Assembly (NCBI RefSeq): GCF_947507565.1
Contig: NC_089191.1
Coordinates: 930,001-994,000, forward strand
Origin: Oscarella lobularis
Lineage: Eukaryota; Porifera; Homoscleromorpha; Homosclerophorida; Oscarellidae
Length of the DNA stretch: 64,000 nucleotides
Reading direction: 5' to 3'
Both the position numbers and the translations under genes were made by a program. The notes under the pieces were generated by a model. It made no database searches and was not told the origin of the DNA. It saw nothing but the letters and a program-made list of their open reading frames with translations. The stretch's first letter is position 1. Each line of letters opens with the position of its first letter. Below are positions 62,440-64,000 of the stretch, in pieces.

Positions 62440-62728
62440 TAGGCCCTTTTCATTGAAAACGCGAAAGAAATTCGACAGCAAAAATAGGACGTCGTACGCG
62501 CGATCGTCTCAAAGCATTGAAGTGCGTTGATTTCCAATTCAATATACGAAGATATCTGCAGAGTATGAAGCGTCCGAACGAAGCGAGATCCTCTGCTGTG
62601 CCTACGCAGTTGAGTGCGAGCTGGAGACGCCCTCGCCACTGAGAATTCTGAGCTAGAGAGCCCGACTTGGCGCGAACGGTAGCGAGGAGGTTTTCGACCG
62701 ACGACGGAGGCTTTTTGACTAGTTGCAT
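62440..62728 (-). pseudogene. Broken 5' fragment of the sulfotransferase gene
   Basis: The minus strand reads GSLAQNSQWRGRLQLALNCV then DLASFGRFILCRYLR. This parallels SLAQNSQWRERLQLALDSV and DLTPFGRWILYGTLR at the right edge. After about 60 codons the frame shifts (ILNWKSTHF in one frame, LEINALQCFETIA in another), and similarity ends before the PAPS-binding loop. It is a truncated tandem copy. Confidence 0.8.
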
Positions 62729-62854
62729 GTTTATTCGGCTAAGGTAAGGATCGATCGCGTTGCGGGAAAGAGGCTTAGAAGAAGGGAAGAGACGAGAACT
62801 GCGACACCGGCCATTGTTCGACTAATTGGTCACGTGATTATTGGCAACTATGAA

Positions 62855-64000
62855 CTAAACAGAAAACATGTCACAATACTCCTTAGAGTCCCTTCGAATT
62901 TCCGCCGAGTCTAAACCAAAATCCTCTATAGCGTACACGTGCTTGCCTGCTCTGGCGCGCTTCGCCTTGTCCTCGATCAGAAACGCCGTCAGTTTGTCGT
63001 CCACTGCTTTCGTGTGCTCCATGCCGACTTCGACGGCAATCTTTCTACACACAGAAATGGGATCTCGTATGAAGTCATCAAATCTAACGTCGATAGTAGA
63101 CTCGGGCATCCGCGGCGTTTGACGAACAAGCTCGTTCGTCATACGGAATACCGTCCTCTGCATACTTCGTCCCAATTTCAACGAATCGACTCGCGAAAAC
63201 GAAGCGTTGTTACGGCAAAGAAGCGATGTAAACGACGCGACGACGTCGGCCGGATTCCGATGCATACGCACGAAACAAGCATCGGGAAAATGACGCAGAA
63301 TGACGTCAGAAAACGGAGTGTGATGCGGAGCTTTGAGAACGAAATGAGACCGACGCCGATCGTTGGGACAAAATATCGACTGGATGACGTGCAAGTCTCT
63401 CTTGTAGAGACAATAGGCTCGATCCGACAGTTCCTCATATTGAGAAACAACGTCCATGAAATCGTCGCAGAGAACGAGCGGCAACGTCTCGTAGAACAGA
63501 TACCTGTTCAGCACCTCGATGCATTCTTCGGGACGGTCGACATCAATCGGGTGAACGCTGTATGATAACGAGAGGACGGCTCGGAGAAACGCTTCCGTTT
63601 CGATGGAGTGACGTTTCGACGCCATTTTGATTTTGTGACGTAAATCGTCGAGCGATGACGCGTCTCTGACGTCGCTAGGCGACGCGCCGCCGAAAACGAC
63701 TTGAGATACGGACGGACTAAAGGCGTCGGGATAAAGGGAGAGGAGATAATGGAGCAGCGTCGTTCCCGAGCGCCATAGGCCGAATATGAAGACGGGTCGA
63801 TTCGTTCGATCCGGTCGAGGCGCGATGACGACTTCGGGGAATTTTTGCGCGATCGTTTCGGAGCATTGGAGTGAATTGATTTCCATGCGGAGAGTTCCGT
63901 AGAGAATCCAGCGTCCGAATGGGGTGAGGTCGTCTGCTGTGCGTACGGAGTCGAGTGCGAGCTGGAGACGCTCTCGCCACTGGGAATTCTGCGCGAGAGA
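62855..64000 (-). CDS. Sulfotransferase family protein (5' partial)
   Basis: One open exon of 381 codons, open at the right edge. The 5'-phosphosulfate loop is PVFIFGLWRSGTTLLHYLLS. The 3'-phosphate region appears as DACFVRMHRNPADVVASFTS, preceded by FVLKAPHHTPFSDV. The layout fits the Sulfotransfer_3-like group of PAPS-dependent enzymes, several of which are shared by bacteria and marine animals. The substrate is unknown. The first Met in the window (63886) is internal: the broken copy at 62440-62728 suggests the true start lies about 24 codons beyond position 64000. The lack of introns and the bacterial-type family leave horizontal transfer possible but unsupported. Confidence 0.83.
   Translation of the reverse strand, partial: SLAQNSQWRERLQLALDSVRTADDLTPFGRWILYGTLRMEINSLQCSETIAQKFPEVVIAPRPDRTNRPVFIFGLWRSGTTLLHYLLSLYPDAFSPSVSQVVFGGASPSDVRDASSLDDLRHKIKMASKRHSIETEAFLRAVLSLSYSVHPIDVDRPEECIEVLNRYLFYETLPLVLCDDFMDVVSQYEELSDRAYCLYKRDLHVIQSIFCPNDRRRSHFVLKAPHHTPFSDVILRHFPDACFVRMHRNPADVVASFTSLLCRNNASFSRVDSLKLGRSMQRTVFRMTNELVRQTPRMPESTIDVRFDDFIRDPISVCRKIAVEVGMEHTKAVDDKLTAFLIEDKAKRARAGKHVYAIEDFGLDSAEIRRDSKEYCDMFSV

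Overview
This is nuclear DNA from an animal with a compact, intron-rich genome. I infer a sponge, possibly a homoscleromorph such as Oscarella or Corticium, but no single sequence here proves it. The reasons are an animal gene set (talin, NF-YC, a KLF10/11-type factor, a GAB-like adaptor, a ficolin-like lectin, an ASX-like DEUBAD protein, mosaic EGF receptors), introns mostly about 45-120 bases long, and intergenic spaces often under 300 bases. Almost every real gene is split, so I built gene models by joining open segments at splice sites, with reading phase and family homology as checks. Spans below run from the first to the last coding base seen.

Layout, left to right. 1-11 kb: a JmjC protein (5' end outside the window), a CaCA cation exchanger head to head with TMEM65, a long EF-hand repeat protein and a short ASX-like protein. 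11-17 kb: two direct copies of an O-methyltransferase gene separated by a decayed RecQ helicase; copy 2 adjoins NAF1, and copy 1 carries a stray piece of the NAF1 3' end, so copy 2 sits at the ancestral site. 17-28 kb: GAB-like adaptor, small EF-hand-like protein, CLYBL, NF-YC, KLF10/11-like, XK-related protein and a GPI-type LU-domain protein. 28-32 kb: TMEM214 and an SLC5 transporter, whose 5' parts both disappear into a 200-N assembly gap. 32-58 kb: a 2047-residue mosaic receptor, a ficolin-like lectin, WDR61/SKI8, a secreted orphan protein, the complete talin gene and a Rieske protein. 58-64 kb: four tandem copies of a ~600 bp hairpin-bearing satellite, a large foldback, a broken sulfotransferase copy and the intact sulfotransferase running off the right edge.

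The window has an adhesion and signalling flavour. The receptor at 32-41.6 kb carries LDLa, IgGFc-binding, EGF, PSI, phospholipase A2-like and vWD modules outside the cell and four YxN (GRB2 SH2-type) motifs inside. The GAB-like adaptor carries an RxxK GRB2-SH3-type motif, and talin is the integrin linker. That they act together is inference only. The strongest unusual signals are the receptor's phospholipase A2-like domain with Lys in place of the catalytic calcium-binding Asp, seven introns needing GC instead of GT donors, two genes whose first exon contributes only the ATG, a 15-base exon inside the NF-YC histone fold, and the hairpin satellite.
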